Notes: generated by a model not told the origin, from the sequence alone. A DNA stretch of 64,000 bases from JBKBII01 sp046299415 (GCA_046299415.1 JBKBII010000001.1:372001-436000); one strand, 5' to 3'. Positions 28,036-37,095 are shown, numbered from the stretch's first letter. Translations and numbers: made by a program.

Positions 28036-29704
28036 TGCCCACCCATTCCTTGAGGACCTGCGCGACGCGCCTGGGGTCTTCGCGAACCATCTCGCGCACC
28101 GCTTCGAGATCGAGCTCTTGTTGATCGGGGCCCTTCGGGCCGGTTAGCGCCCCGACCGCTGATGGCTCCATCGTCAAAGCCGGCGTAGCGGCTCCGTTCG
28201 CGAGGGCCGGCGCTTGACCGTCCTGCTGCTCGTCGTGGGTCGACGCCGGAGGCGCCAGCATCTGCTTAACTACCGGCCGCACGACCGTAAGCAGTACAAC
28301 CAATGCAACCAAAGCTGCAATGGCCACCTTAATCAGCTCGACAAACCAAGGCTGCTGCCAGATCGGCGGCGCTGTGACAAAGTCTGACTGCTCTTCAAGA
28401 CTGAACGGCGCGGAGACCACTTGTATGGTGTCGCCTCTTGCGGCGCTGAAACCGACCGCTTCCTGCACCAGAGCACGCAGCTGATCGAGTTCTTCGGCCG
28501 CACGCGCTTCACGCAGGACTTCACCATCCGCTCCGGCGACCTCGGTGAAATCGATGACGACGGCAGTCGAGACACGCCGTACGGCGCCCGGCATCTCGCG
28601 TACGTGCGCAATGCTACGGTCGATCTCAAAGTTGCGCGTCGACTCTGTGATTCTTGCGCCCGGGCGCTGAATCGGTGCGTCACCCGGAGCTTCGTTCTCG
28701 ATCGCACCGCCAGCGGGTGGCTGATTGGTCAAAGCGCCAGGGATGCCACCGGTCAGACCATCGACACCGACACGTTCTTCGTCTCGAAGTTGCTCGGAGC
28801 GGACTACTGACGATTCAGGATCAAAACGCTCTTCAGTTCTTTCGATGCGCGAGAAATCAATGTCGGTAGCGACCTGAACACGGACTCGGCCGACGCCGTA
28901 AATCGGCTCGAGTAATGCGAGGACACGCTCGACATATCCGCTCTCGACGCGGCGCTGGTACCGCAATTGATCTTCGCCACCGGCCATCGTCATCGGATCA
29001 TCAATGGTCAACAAGCGACCTTGTTGATCGACGACAGTGACCTGGTCGGGTTCGAGTTCGGGCACGCTCGAAGCAACGAGGTGCACGATGGCGTTGACCT
29101 GCCGATCACCGAGGTGTTCGCCGCGAGCCAGCTGCACGACCACCGATGCGGTTGCCGGACGCCGTTCACGTATGAACACCGAGCGTTCCGCCTGCGCGAT
29201 ATGGACGCGCGCCGATTCTACGGCGGCGAGAGATGCGATCGTCCTCGCCAGTTCGCCCTCGATTGCGCGATGAAACCGGGCGCCTTCGACCAGGCGGCTG
29301 GCGCCAAAACCGCTGTCCTGTTGTAAAAGCTCGAACCCAAAATCACCACGACTCGGCAGACCCTGCTCAGCCACGATCAAGCGAGCTTCTGCGACTCGAG
29401 ATGCTGGGACTTCGATGGCCTGCGTTGCGCCGTCCACACGATACGGAACGCCGGCCTGCGATAGAACACGAAGGACTTCGGAGGCTTCACCGGCGGGCAG
29501 TGCGCCGACCAACGGCGCATAGGTCGGCCGCATCGCCCAGATCAGTAAGAATGCCATTAAGACAAGCCCGGCCGCACCCAGTGCAAGAGCCCCCATTTGG
29601 CGACTACTCGGCATTTGCCGAAAGTCACGGACGCCAGCCTCGAGCGCTGCGGGCAGCTTGCCTCCCGATCCCGCGTTGCGTGATGTTACCGTTGCCTCAG
29701 CCAT
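28019..29704 (-). CDS. fliF: Flagellar MS-ring protein FliF
   Basis: A 561-residue protein whose ring in the inner membrane is the base of the basal body. Two membrane helices (about 40-62 and 440-465) flank the periplasmic ring-building motifs, with LPSRGDFGFELLQ and RARVHIAQAERSVFIRERRPATASV-type sequence (in part). The C-terminal cytoplasmic tail binds FliG. The ATG at 29704 has AGGA upstream; an in-frame ATG at 29725 lacks a site. Confidence 0.96.
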   Translation of the reverse strand: MAEATVTSRNAGSGGKLPAALEAGVRDFRQMPSSRQMGALALGAAGLVLMAFLLIWAMRPTYAPLVGALPAGEASEVLRVLSQAGVPYRVDGATQAIEVPASRVAEARLIVAEQGLPSRGDFGFELLQQDSGFGASRLVEGARFHRAIEGELARTIASLAAVESARVHIAQAERSVFIRERRPATASVVVQLARGEHLGDRQVNAIVHLVASSVPELEPDQVTVVDQQGRLLTIDDPMTMAGGEDQLRYQRRVESGYVERVLALLEPIYGVGRVRVQVATDIDFSRIERTEERFDPESSVVRSEQLRDEERVGVDGLTGGIPGALTNQPPAGGAIENEAPGDAPIQRPGARITESTRNFEIDRSIAHVREMPGAVRRVSTAVVIDFTEVAGADGEVLREARAAEELDQLRALVQEAVGFSAARGDTIQVVSAPFSLEEQSDFVTAPPIWQQPWFVELIKVAIAALVALVVLLTVVRPVVKQMLAPPASTHDEQQDGQAPALANGAATPALTMEPSAVGALTGPKGPDQQELDLEAVREMVREDPRRVAQVLKEWVGNGDGR

Positions 29705-30132
29705 GACCGTATGTCCTAAGTCCATTCCAGCACCCAGTCCATTGATTGACTGGCGTCGAAACTCGCTTCAATCGATCACCGTTATCGCGATCTCGCCTCC
29801 GTGAATCGTCGATTATCATGCCCGTTTGCTGGCCGATGATCGCGCCGCGTTTCAGGCGGCCGTGAAAGATGGCAGGAGTTCGAGTGATGAGCGTTTTTCG
29901 AATCATGGCGATCACCGTATCAGGCGTTTCCACGGGTTGGGTTTCGAGGTTCAGGCGGCTCGAGACCGCGAAGCGCTGTTCGAAAGGGCGATCGCTTTTC
30001 ATTCTGTGCCCTCGCCCTCACAGAATCGGTCAAGCCTGATCAAACCGAGAACCCGCCAGCCCACGTCGGCTGCTCGATCGAGACACCGAACTCCGGACGA
30101 GGTGACGTTTCCTGATCGCAATGGGATTTTCA
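29705..30132. other. Intergenic region fliE-fliF
   Basis: A 428-bp spacer; fliE and fliF usually lie within 20 bp of each other. A 101-codon minus-strand frame (29697-30002) overlaps the fliF start and has no recognisable product. No sigma-54 promoter was found. Confidence 0.4.
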
Positions 30133-30495
30133 CTACACCTGCATTCGCATGACTTCTTGATAGGCCGAAAGCAAGCGATTGCGAACCTGGTTGGTCGCTT
30201 CGAATGCGATCGACGCCCGGTTCATGGCAACCATAACTTGCGGAAGACTGACTTGCTCATCGCCAAGCTCGAAGCGGGTTTGTAATTGATTCGATTCCTG
30301 TTGAACTGCGTTGACCGAGCGCAGTGAATCACGCAAAGCCTCGGCAAATGCGGCGGGTTGTGCAGGACCACTTGCACCTGTAGTGGCCGCTGCGCCTGGC
30401 CCCGCGAGTGGTGTTCCGTTGGTGTTCTGCACGCCAGCCTGCGTCGAGACCTGACGCATCTGCGCAAGTACCGCCTGAATCTGCATTTCACTCAT
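30133..30495 (-). CDS. fliE: Flagellar hook-basal body protein FliE
   Basis: A 120-residue rod-adaptor protein joining the MS ring to the rod. The conserved C-terminal half reads SLPQVMVAMNRASIAFEATN and QVRNRLLSAYQEVMRMQV, a hallmark FliE ending. AGGAG lies nine bases upstream of the ATG. It is the first structural gene downstream of the sigma-54 activator gene, as in pseudomonads. Confidence 0.95.
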   Translation of the reverse strand: MSEMQIQAVLAQMRQVSTQAGVQNTNGTPLAGPGAAATTGASGPAQPAAFAEALRDSLRSVNAVQQESNQLQTRFELGDEQVSLPQVMVAMNRASIAFEATNQVRNRLLSAYQEVMRMQV

Positions 30496-30700
30496 GCGAT
30501 TGATCTCCTGCCCTGCAACGCATTGCCGATGGGCGTCGTCGCTTTCTCAGACCTGATCCGCTCATATCCGCGGTATCTGGAATCGGTCACCGTCAGGTTT
30601 CTGGCTCGTGCGGAGTCCCAGGACACGGAGACCCACTCCTAACCCAACCGAATTCAAGAATCTCTAATGAGACATGCAAGGACTTGGCCAATCTTTTGTG

Positions 30701-33052
30701 TCAGAACTTTGTCGGGACCGAAAAACCCGCCTCGCGATAGCGAGCAAGCTTGTGCCGGAGGGTGCGCGGTGACACCCCGAGCGAACGAGCGGCGGGTTCG
30801 CGCCGACCTTTGTAGGCACTCAACGCCGCGATGACGGCGTGATATTCCATCGCGAGCATGCGATCACCGAGTCCATTCGATCGATGCGAAGCAATCCGCA
30901 CAGAAGCGTTCGGTCCAGGAGCGTCTGGCTCGGAGTCGATCGGCGATAAGTCGATGCGATCCGCTGGGCTGCCTCTGGACACCGCATCGCCTCGAGAGGC
31001 TTCAGCCACGGTAGGTGGTGTATACAAGAAAGCTTGCTTGACCTTACGGGCGAGGTCGAGATCGGTTAGGAATGGCGCCGAAGCGCGAACCTCTTCTTGC
31101 GTCCCTGCCGTTCCGGCCCCGGGGCACACGGGATCGCGGGCGTCGGTTGGTGCAACAATTTCCTCTGTCACGCCAAAGTCCTCGCCACGGCCATTGGCCG
31201 CGGAGCGACCCGGATTGGTGAAATTAACATCGGGCTCAGCGAGTCTCCGGGCACGATCGGACGTTGGTGCCGCCGCTGCGCTTACCGGGTCAAACCAAAG
31301 ATGTTCTGCCGTTATCGGGGCGCCCTGCGCAAGCAGGGCTGCGCGTGCAACGACGTTCGCGAGTTCACGGACGTTGCCCGGCCACGGATGGGCCAGCAAG
31401 CGCTCGAGCAGATCAACGTCGTTGGAGAGCCTTGCATTGGCCGCGCGCGCGAGGCGTTGCGTCAAAGGCCAGATATCATCGGCGCGGTCACGAAGCGGCG
31501 GCAGAAACACCGGAAAAACCGCGAGCCGATAGTAAAGGTCCGGACGCAGCATGCCACCGTGAAGAGCCGCCTGGAGATCGCGATTAGTCGTCGCGACGAC
31601 ACGAACATCGACCGCGACCGAGCGAACCGAGCCCAGCGGTTCGACGACTCGCTCTTGCAGCACACGCAACAATTTCGCTTGCAAAGGCAATGGCATTTCT
31701 GTGATTTCATCGAGCAGCAGCAACCCACCCGATGCTTGCTCGAACTTGCCGCGCCGTGCCTCGAGAGCTCCAGTAAATGCACCACGCGCATGGCCAAACA
31801 GCAGCGCCTCGAGCATCGTTTCGGGCAGTGCCGCGCAATTGACGGCGACAAATGGCGAGTCCGGTCGCCAGAGTTTGTGCAGGCGTCGCGCGGCGGCCTC
31901 CTTGCCCGCGCCCGACGGACCGTAAAGAAGAACATCGGAAGGCACATCGCGTGAGGCGCCGGAAATCAGCTGCAACAGGGCATCGACGCGACGCATGGCA
32001 ATGCTTTGGGCGATCCAGTCGGGCGCGGCGGACGGATGTTTGCGCAGTCGAACGGCTGCGATTGGGTCTTTGTGGGCCACGCTCGAACCCGATGATGAGC
32101 GGTGTGGGGCCTGTCGACTTAAATGATTTGTGACAGTCTGAGCAACCTCCGGCTCACGAAGCCCGACTTGACGTTGACGCAGACGCTGCGATGTTGGCTG
32201 GTCTGAGCGAGCCCATTCCCCGCCGGTGAGGTTCGCATCGTATGATGACTCGCCAAATGCGACGTCTGACTGCACGGGTGCCGCAACCACCGATTCGACG
32301 ACCCGAACCAGATAGTCGCGTAGCGTGTCGCGCTCGATCGGCCAAATGAAATGTTCGTCGAAACGTTTGCGCTGGCTATCGAGGGCTGCGCGCTGGCTGG
32401 CGTCACGCGTAACGCGGACACGAGCGCGCTCGACAGGACTTTGCCGTGCGGCCTCACTCCATTGCTGCGGTGCGGGTTCAACTCGTGCTGACGAGGTTCT
32501 GGAGTCGTCTGATCGGCGTGATTCGAGCGAAACAATCTCGACGCTGACGCGCGTTGTGCCGCGAGCCAATAAAGTTTCGACCCGGTCGTCGCTGGTGCTC
32601 GTCTGCTGTACCCCATCCTCGTTGAGCATGTATCTCGGCCTCGCGGATCTGCGTAGGTCCGCATTGCTCGCCGAGCCATTTTCAAAATTGACCGGCCGGC
32701 TCTCAGGCAAGCTTGGCGTAGTCAACGCTTCGCGACATTCGCCCTCTGATTCGGAATGAAAATGAGCATGGAGCTCGTTTTTCAACGCGATGAGCGTTTT
32801 GGCCAAATCGCTTTCGAGGCGGCAGTCATCTACAACCAATGTAATCAATCGGTGTTTCGGCTGACGCTCATCCTCACCCGAGATCGAGGATGCGTGGTGA
32901 CGTTCGAGGTCAGGTGCTGAGCGATCGCCCATCGTCGCCGGAGGTGCCGCTGCGATCATCGACTCCGAGGGCGAGCCAGCCGAATCTTCGTTGACCCGTG
33001 GTCTCGTGAGCGGACGCTTTGTCGACAGATCGGCGTTGGAGTTCGTGCGCAT
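30701..33052 (-). CDS. fleR: Sigma-54-dependent flagellar transcription activator (FleR/FlrC-like) with degenerate receiver
   Basis: A 783-residue enhancer-binding protein. The AAA+ domain (about 345-590) has Walker A GPSGAGKE, GAFTGA in FGHARGAFTGAL for sigma-54 contact, Walker B LLLLDEITEMP and an arginine finger region RPDLYYRLAVFP. The C-terminal Fis-type helix-turn-helix reads GVSPRTLRHKLARYREAGF, closest to FleR/FlrC. The N-terminal 260 residues keep only traces of a receiver (LITLVVDDCRLESDLAKTL near 70; FDEHFIWPIERDTLRDYL near 232) separated by long low-complexity sequence. The usual Lys-Pro is Trp-Pro. No FleS-type kinase gene adjoins it. The ATG at 33052 has GAGG six bases upstream. 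Confidence 0.88.
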   Translation of the reverse strand: MRTNSNADLSTKRPLTRPRVNEDSAGSPSESMIAAAPPATMGDRSAPDLERHHASSISGEDERQPKHRLITLVVDDCRLESDLAKTLIALKNELHAHFHSESEGECREALTTPSLPESRPVNFENGSASNADLRRSARPRYMLNEDGVQQTSTSDDRVETLLARGTTRVSVEIVSLESRRSDDSRTSSARVEPAPQQWSEAARQSPVERARVRVTRDASQRAALDSQRKRFDEHFIWPIERDTLRDYLVRVVESVVAAPVQSDVAFGESSYDANLTGGEWARSDQPTSQRLRQRQVGLREPEVAQTVTNHLSRQAPHRSSSGSSVAHKDPIAAVRLRKHPSAAPDWIAQSIAMRRVDALLQLISGASRDVPSDVLLYGPSGAGKEAAARRLHKLWRPDSPFVAVNCAALPETMLEALLFGHARGAFTGALEARRGKFEQASGGLLLLDEITEMPLPLQAKLLRVLQERVVEPLGSVRSVAVDVRVVATTNRDLQAALHGGMLRPDLYYRLAVFPVFLPPLRDRADDIWPLTQRLARAANARLSNDVDLLERLLAHPWPGNVRELANVVARAALLAQGAPITAEHLWFDPVSAAAAPTSDRARRLAEPDVNFTNPGRSAANGRGEDFGVTEEIVAPTDARDPVCPGAGTAGTQEEVRASAPFLTDLDLARKVKQAFLYTPPTVAEASRGDAVSRGSPADRIDLSPIDSEPDAPGPNASVRIASHRSNGLGDRMLAMEYHAVIAALSAYKGRREPAARSLGVSPRTLRHKLARYREAGFSVPTKF

Positions 33053-33441
33053 CGGCAACCTCGTAACCTTTCGAGGCCGTCAAAACTTTGGCGATCACAT
33101 GTCGATCGGTCGTTTTGCGGCGAGTTACGATGTCCAACGCAACATTCGTACCAAAGCCTAGCGCGGATCGCCGGCGTGTGCAGTCGTCGGGCGGTTGATC
33201 GATGTTGTGTTGCATGACCCCAGACGCGAATCGAAGCCGGCGTTCATGAAGTTCGTTGCGCCTCACACGCTAATGGGCCGAGATTTTTCAATCGAGGCCG
33301 GTCGATAACAGTCGCCGCGAGGCGTTCCTTGCCGTTCACAATCCACTCGTCAAACGGGGCGGCGAAGTTACGGACGCACGCGCTCGGGCCCCTGATCGTC
33401 TGGGGCTGGGGGCTTGCGTCGAGCGAGGGTCTTGAGTGGTT
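33053..33441. other. Intergenic region folE-fleR
   Basis: A 389-bp region upstream of the flagellar activator gene, likely to contain its promoter. A GCCCC/GGGGC inverted repeat at about 33388-33406 is too short and lacks a T run on the minus strand, so it is not called a terminator. No gene was recognised. Confidence 0.4.
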
Positions 33442-34239
33442 TCAGGGCTGGATGAGTTGCAAGAACTCTGACCGCGTCCTCGGGTCGTCGCGGAAGGCTC
33501 CGAGCATGACCGAGGTTTTCATCGTCGAATGCTGTTTTTGCACACCACGCATGGCCATACACATGTGACGGGCTTCGATCACGACGGCGACGCCTCGTGC
33601 GCCCGTCACACTTTCAATTGTTTCGGCGACCTGACGAGTCAAGCGTTCTTGAATCTGCAAACGGGCAGCGAACAGATCCAAAATTCGAGCCAGCTTTGAT
33701 ACGCCGATCACTTTGCCGTCAGGCAGGTAGGCAATGTGCGTTCGACCAATGATTGGCAGCACGTGATGTTCGCACAGCGAATAAAATTCAAGATCTTTGA
33801 CGATGACGAGCTCGTCACTCGACGACTCGAACAACGCATTGTTGACGAGTTCATCAAGCGATAGCTGATAGCCGCGAGTCAGGTACTGCAGCGCTCGCAC
33901 AGCCCGTTTTGGCGTGTCGCGAAGGCCTTCGCGGTCCAGATCCTCGCCCAGTCCTTCGATCAAACAGGCATATGCCTCTTCCAGCGATCGGTCGATCTGG
34001 CCCGGCGCGTTCGATGCGATCACAGGAAAGTCATCGTCGTCCTGCGTGCCGGCGGTGCCTGATCGGTCGTGGGGTGATCCTAGCGTCCGCGTGGCCTTTC
34101 TCGTGGTCATCGCGGTATTCAGCGACTTCGTACGGGAGGCTGCCGTGTTCGACGAATCAGACGTCGTGGCCCCGTTGGACTCTTGGTCTGTCTCGTCGGG
34201 TGTTGACCGAGCGGCGGTCGGTTGGATCAATGGCGTCAC
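33442..34239 (-). CDS. folE: GTP cyclohydrolase I
   Basis: Converts GTP to 7,8-dihydroneopterin triphosphate, the first step of tetrahydrofolate and pterin synthesis. The catalytic domain starts near residue 80 and carries the zinc ligands in SLCEHHVLP and HMCMAMRGVQKQ, plus KVIGVSKLARILDLFA. The N-terminal 75 residues are Ser/Thr/Asp-rich and absent from most homologues. The GTG at 34239 is supported by GAGGAG seven bases upstream; an internal ATG at 34110 has no such site. A pterin-recycling gene (phhB) lies elsewhere in the window at 44855. Confidence 0.96.
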   Translation of the reverse strand: MTPLIQPTAARSTPDETDQESNGATTSDSSNTAASRTKSLNTAMTTRKATRTLGSPHDRSGTAGTQDDDDFPVIASNAPGQIDRSLEEAYACLIEGLGEDLDREGLRDTPKRAVRALQYLTRGYQLSLDELVNNALFESSSDELVIVKDLEFYSLCEHHVLPIIGRTHIAYLPDGKVIGVSKLARILDLFAARLQIQERLTRQVAETIESVTGARGVAVVIEARHMCMAMRGVQKQHSTMKTSVMLGAFRDDPRTRSEFLQLIQP

Positions 34240-34607
34240 AAAGGGCTCCTCGGCGCGACAATCGATGGATCAGGTCTGTCGAACCGGCGCGTTGCGATAC
34301 TGACGACGGCGCGCTGATCTCACGCACCCTGCGCACGCTCCGGTGACAGATCTGTGAACCATCGCGGACGACAAGGTTCCCTGACCGCGCCGTCATCCCG
34401 CGGTGTTTTTCTTTGGACGTTTCAAACACGCACCGGCCGTCCCAGGCCGATCAACATTTTGTCGTGCGGCATACGATGAAGAGCCATTGGAAAATGGCAC
34501 GCGTTGAACGTCAGCCCCCAGCTTGACGTGGCCGAAGAGCCTAAAAGTTGCTGACGCAGGCGCTCGTCTGTCATTCAGGGAGATTCGAGCGACGCCAGAC
34601 GCCAGGC
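34240..34607. other. Intergenic region upstream of folE
   Basis: A 368-bp spacer. A small hairpin (GCCATT 34483-34488 with AATGGC 34493-34498, 4-nt loop) is the only structured element seen; it lacks a T run. It may act weakly at the end of the gpx-DUF3429 unit. Confidence 0.35.
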
Positions 34608-35108
34608 CTACCGCGATGTCGCAGCCAACGACAGGGCAACAAGCAACAATGCGCTTGTGGCGCCGATCGTGAGATGACTGCGCAGCCGCGCATAGCCCCT
34701 GCCCCAGAGCGAGACCGCGTTGGTTTGGCGCTCAACGATCCAGATCGCGCCCAAAAGCAAGGCCATCCCGGCCGCTGCGATCGATGCGGGCGCCCATGCC
34801 GCTAAGACCCAAGCTAGAAGCGCCGGAATGACTGCAAAGAGCGGACCCGGAAGGCGAGCTGGGCGCCAATGCTCATGAACAAGCGCCAAGCCCCAATGGA
34901 TCGCGGCCATGAACGAGACAATCACAGCGCCGTACACGACGACACCGGTCACGGCCGCGTCTGAGACATTCGGCGACGTGTTCACAGCTGTTGTGATCTC
35001 GAACCAAGCGATGACCAAAGCCAAAAACCAGAATGGGATCAGGCCTGCGTAGCCGAGCCGCCTTTGCCACACGAGGGTTTCTGCATTGGTTGTCGGAGCG
35101 TTTTTCAC
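34608..35108 (-). CDS. DUF3429 family membrane protein
   Basis: A 166-residue polytopic protein with about five hydrophobic helices. The pattern WQRRLGYAGLIPFWFLAL at the start and YGAVIVSFMAAIHWGLA in the middle is characteristic of the DUF3429 (TMEM69-like) family, whose function is unknown. The GTG start overlaps the stop of the preceding gene by 4 bp, and that gene in turn overlaps the peroxidase gene, so the three form one transcript. Confidence 0.8.
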   Translation of the reverse strand: MKNAPTTNAETLVWQRRLGYAGLIPFWFLALVIAWFEITTAVNTSPNVSDAAVTGVVVYGAVIVSFMAAIHWGLALVHEHWRPARLPGPLFAVIPALLAWVLAAWAPASIAAAGMALLLGAIWIVERQTNAVSLWGRGYARLRSHLTIGATSALLLVALSLAATSR

Positions 35109-35866
35109 TTTAGCGGCCCTGCTGGCACCACCGTGCCAGAATTGAGTTCGGCGCCAAGAACCGCGTCAGGCGCCGTTTCGCGATCGCAGTGAGGGGCCGG
35201 AGCCTGCGCGGCGGCTGATGTCGTCTGGCGCATCGCTAGGCTGGCTCGCCAGTCAGGAATACCCCCCGCTAGCCCATCTGCACGAACGATGAACGGGAAG
35301 CCTAGAGCGGTTGCGGCGCGCAGAGTCATCCAGGTTGACCGGTTCTCATGATGGGCCATACGCCATACCCACACCCACCGATCGTGGCGCAAAGCGTCAT
35401 CATCGGCGTGCCGTTCGGACGATTGCGCAATGACCGCGTGAGAAAGCTGAGTTTGCGGCGTGTCGATGTGTGCAGTTGCCATGTCGTCGCGTGTTGAAGG
35501 TTCCGACGAAGCGGCGCGATTTTGGGGGATGGTCGTAGGTAGCCCCTGTGTCGAAGCCGTTGGCCCGGAGAGCCCTCGCGCTACGTTTTCCGATCGCGAC
35601 ACGGCCTGCAAAATACCCAGCACGTGCAAAGCATCGCGGACATCCGTGGACTCGGTCGCGACGATGCACCAACCCGAACTACTCAACTGTTGAGCCAGCG
35701 CCGCTGGAAGCTGATCGACGCGCAATTGAGTCAAACCATGCTGCCGCGAACCGATGGCCGCTACCTGCTCTGCGTTCGACTCGAAAGCGCCTAACGATCG
35801 CAACTGCCCTGAGGCGTCGTTGTCATGGGCACCTGATGCGTGCAACGACGTCGCGCGATCATTCAC
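35105..35866 (-). CDS. Unrecognised 253-residue protein
   Basis: I do not recognise this protein. It has no signal peptide or membrane helix. Two better-ordered stretches are visible: LRVDQLPAALAQQLSSSGW followed by CIVATESTDVRDALHVLGIL (about 48-90), and WVWVWRMAHHENRSTWMTLR with ALGFPFIVRADGLAGG (about 167-205). A Ser/Thr/Ala-rich linker lies between them. Its GTG start overlaps the peroxidase stop (GTGA) and its stop overlaps the DUF3429 start, which argues that it is translated. It could be a fast-evolving, lineage-specific protein. Confidence 0.65.
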   Translation of the reverse strand: MNDRATSLHASGAHDNDASGQLRSLGAFESNAEQVAAIGSRQHGLTQLRVDQLPAALAQQLSSSGWCIVATESTDVRDALHVLGILQAVSRSENVARGLSGPTASTQGLPTTIPQNRAASSEPSTRDDMATAHIDTPQTQLSHAVIAQSSERHADDDALRHDRWVWVWRMAHHENRSTWMTLRAATALGFPFIVRADGLAGGIPDWRASLAMRQTTSAAAQAPAPHCDRETAPDAVLGAELNSGTVVPAGPLK

Positions 35867-36513
35867 AAAAGACGCTCAATCGCCGCACGCAGCTCCGGAT
35901 CACTGGGATCGACACGCGTCCCAAATGAACCCACCAACTGACCCTCACGATCGATCAGATACTTGTGAAAGTTCCAGCGTGGAAACTCCTCTGCGGCCTG
36001 ACCGAGACCGTGAAACAATGATCCAGGCTGAGCCTGAGCGCGAGACACATGGGTTCGCTCGTACATTGGAAACTGTATCGAAAAATTCGAACGGCAGAAT
36101 TCGGCAATCTCCCGTTCGTCCTCAAACTCTTGATTGGCGAAGTCGCCCGATGGAAATCCGAGCACTCGGAACCCTTGATCACGAAATTCCGCGTCGAGTG
36201 CTTCAAGCCCTTCGTATTGATACGTGAAGCCGCACTGACTCGCGGTGTTGACGATCAACAGCGCCTCGCCGCGATGAACATCGCATAGTCGAACGGTATC
36301 TGTTCGAGCCAGTGGGCGGACTTCGACGTCGAGCAAATTGGAGCAGGCCACGTCGCTCGTCATTGCACTTTCGACCGCATGAGATGCGGCAGGATTGACA
36401 GACGCAACCCGCTCGTTGGCTGCGGCCGCAGTCGCGATGTTGAATGCCGCGACGGCCGCGACGGAGATCGCTGCTGTCAAGGTCGAAAACTCGTTGGTCT
36501 TGGCGTTGTTCAT
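35863..36513 (-). CDS. Exported glutathione peroxidase-like protein
   Basis: A 216-residue thiol peroxidase of the GPx family. The first 32 residues look like a signal peptide ending in Ala-rich sequence, so it probably works in the periplasm. The peroxidatic Cys is in NTASQCGFTYQYEGL, and WNFHKYLIDREG supplies the Trp/Asn pair. The usual FPCNQF block is GFPSGDF, so the Gln of the classical tetrad is Asp, a change shared with an exported subgroup of the family. GAGG lies six bases before the ATG. It is the first gene of a three-gene overlapping unit and divergent from the lipid operon. Confidence 0.88.
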   Translation of the reverse strand: MNNAKTNEFSTLTAAISVAAVAAFNIATAAAANERVASVNPAASHAVESAMTSDVACSNLLDVEVRPLARTDTVRLCDVHRGEALLIVNTASQCGFTYQYEGLEALDAEFRDQGFRVLGFPSGDFANQEFEDEREIAEFCRSNFSIQFPMYERTHVSRAQAQPGSLFHGLGQAAEEFPRWNFHKYLIDREGQLVGSFGTRVDPSDPELRAAIERLL

Positions 36514-36737
36514 AAGGCGCCTCGTGCAAACTAGTAGACGGTTGGGATTTATAGAGCCGATCGAAACATAACTGTGACGTCATCGTGGTCGCTAAAGTTT
36601 CCGAGCTCTACGCGGGCTGGATGTCGTCGCTACCGCCGATGAGAGGGGCGACCCCTTGGAGGCGATTCACAAAGGATGCAGCATTCAGAAGTTGCGACGC
36701 ATGTGATGCATCTGAACCGACCGCCGAATTCGGAGTC

Positions 36738-36848
36738 ATGAAAAGTGGCTTGCTGGGCGGCTTTGCACAAGGGCCAAGCCGTGCGAGCGTGCCGGCCGGC
36801 CGCCCCGATGCTCTGCAGTCTTACAACCCCCTGAAGCGCCTGTTCTAG
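36738..36848 (+). CDS. Possible short leader reading frame
   Basis: A 36-codon frame beginning MKSGLLGGFAQGPSR and ending YNPLKRLF. GGAG lies only two bases before the ATG, which is too close for a good site. It runs to a stop codon exactly at the foot of the inverted repeat at 36825-36854, ahead of the lipid operon. That layout recalls a leader peptide with a structured exit, but no codon bias or family match supports it. It may be chance. Confidence 0.2.
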   Translation: MKSGLLGGFAQGPSRASVPAGRPDALQSYNPLKRLF

Positions 36849-36854
36849 GGGGTT
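36825..36854 (+). repeat. Inverted repeat (8-bp stem, 14-nt loop) in the operon leader
   Basis: AACCCCCT at 36825-36832 pairs exactly with AGGGGGTT at 36847-36854. No T run follows immediately on the plus strand. It could be a leader hairpin that modulates the downstream operon or a weak terminator. Confidence 0.5.
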
Positions 36855-37095
36855 CGACTTTGGGATGTGGGCGCATGATCGTTCAAACCGATGGATCGAG
36901 TGCGGGCCTCCGGCGGAAGAATTGACTACGAGGAGTTCGGCGACGCCGTCCGGTCGGCGTGCAGGTTCGGTTCGGTTTCTTTCGGTTCAATTTCGGCTGA
37001 CCTTTTGGGGTAAACGCACGATGCCCTCCCGCATGACGCTTGAGGGGTTCGACAGAGCAGTGTGTGCTTTACGGTTTGATGCGAGAGACGACGAA

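Larger units (their letters stand above)
36514..37095. promoter_or_regulatory. Divergent control region between gpx and the lipid-modification operon
   Basis: About 580 bp between divergent genes, so promoters for both must lie here. It contains a candidate 36-codon frame (36738-36848), a 10-bp GC palindrome (36791-36800), an 8-bp inverted repeat (36825-36854) and a T/G-rich tract near 36966-37005. In other bacteria similar lipid operons are driven by RpoE/ChrR-type sigma factors, but no such promoter consensus could be identified here. Confidence 0.4.

Noticed and set aside
29697..30002. 101-codon minus-strand frame between fliE and fliF
   Set aside because: It overlaps the fliF start in another frame and shows no family features.
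30496..30540. Possible sigma-54 promoter before fliE
   Set aside because: A CGGCAATGCGTTGCA segment on the minus strand resembles the consensus, but the spacing between the GG and GC elements is one base short and it lies too close to the ribosome site.
32910..33266. 118-codon frame across the fleR start
   Set aside because: It overlaps the well-supported activator gene on the same strand in another frame.
34494..34510. TGGCACG-like segment on the plus strand resembling a sigma-54 promoter
   Set aside because: The spacing to the -12 element is wrong and no plus-strand gene follows.
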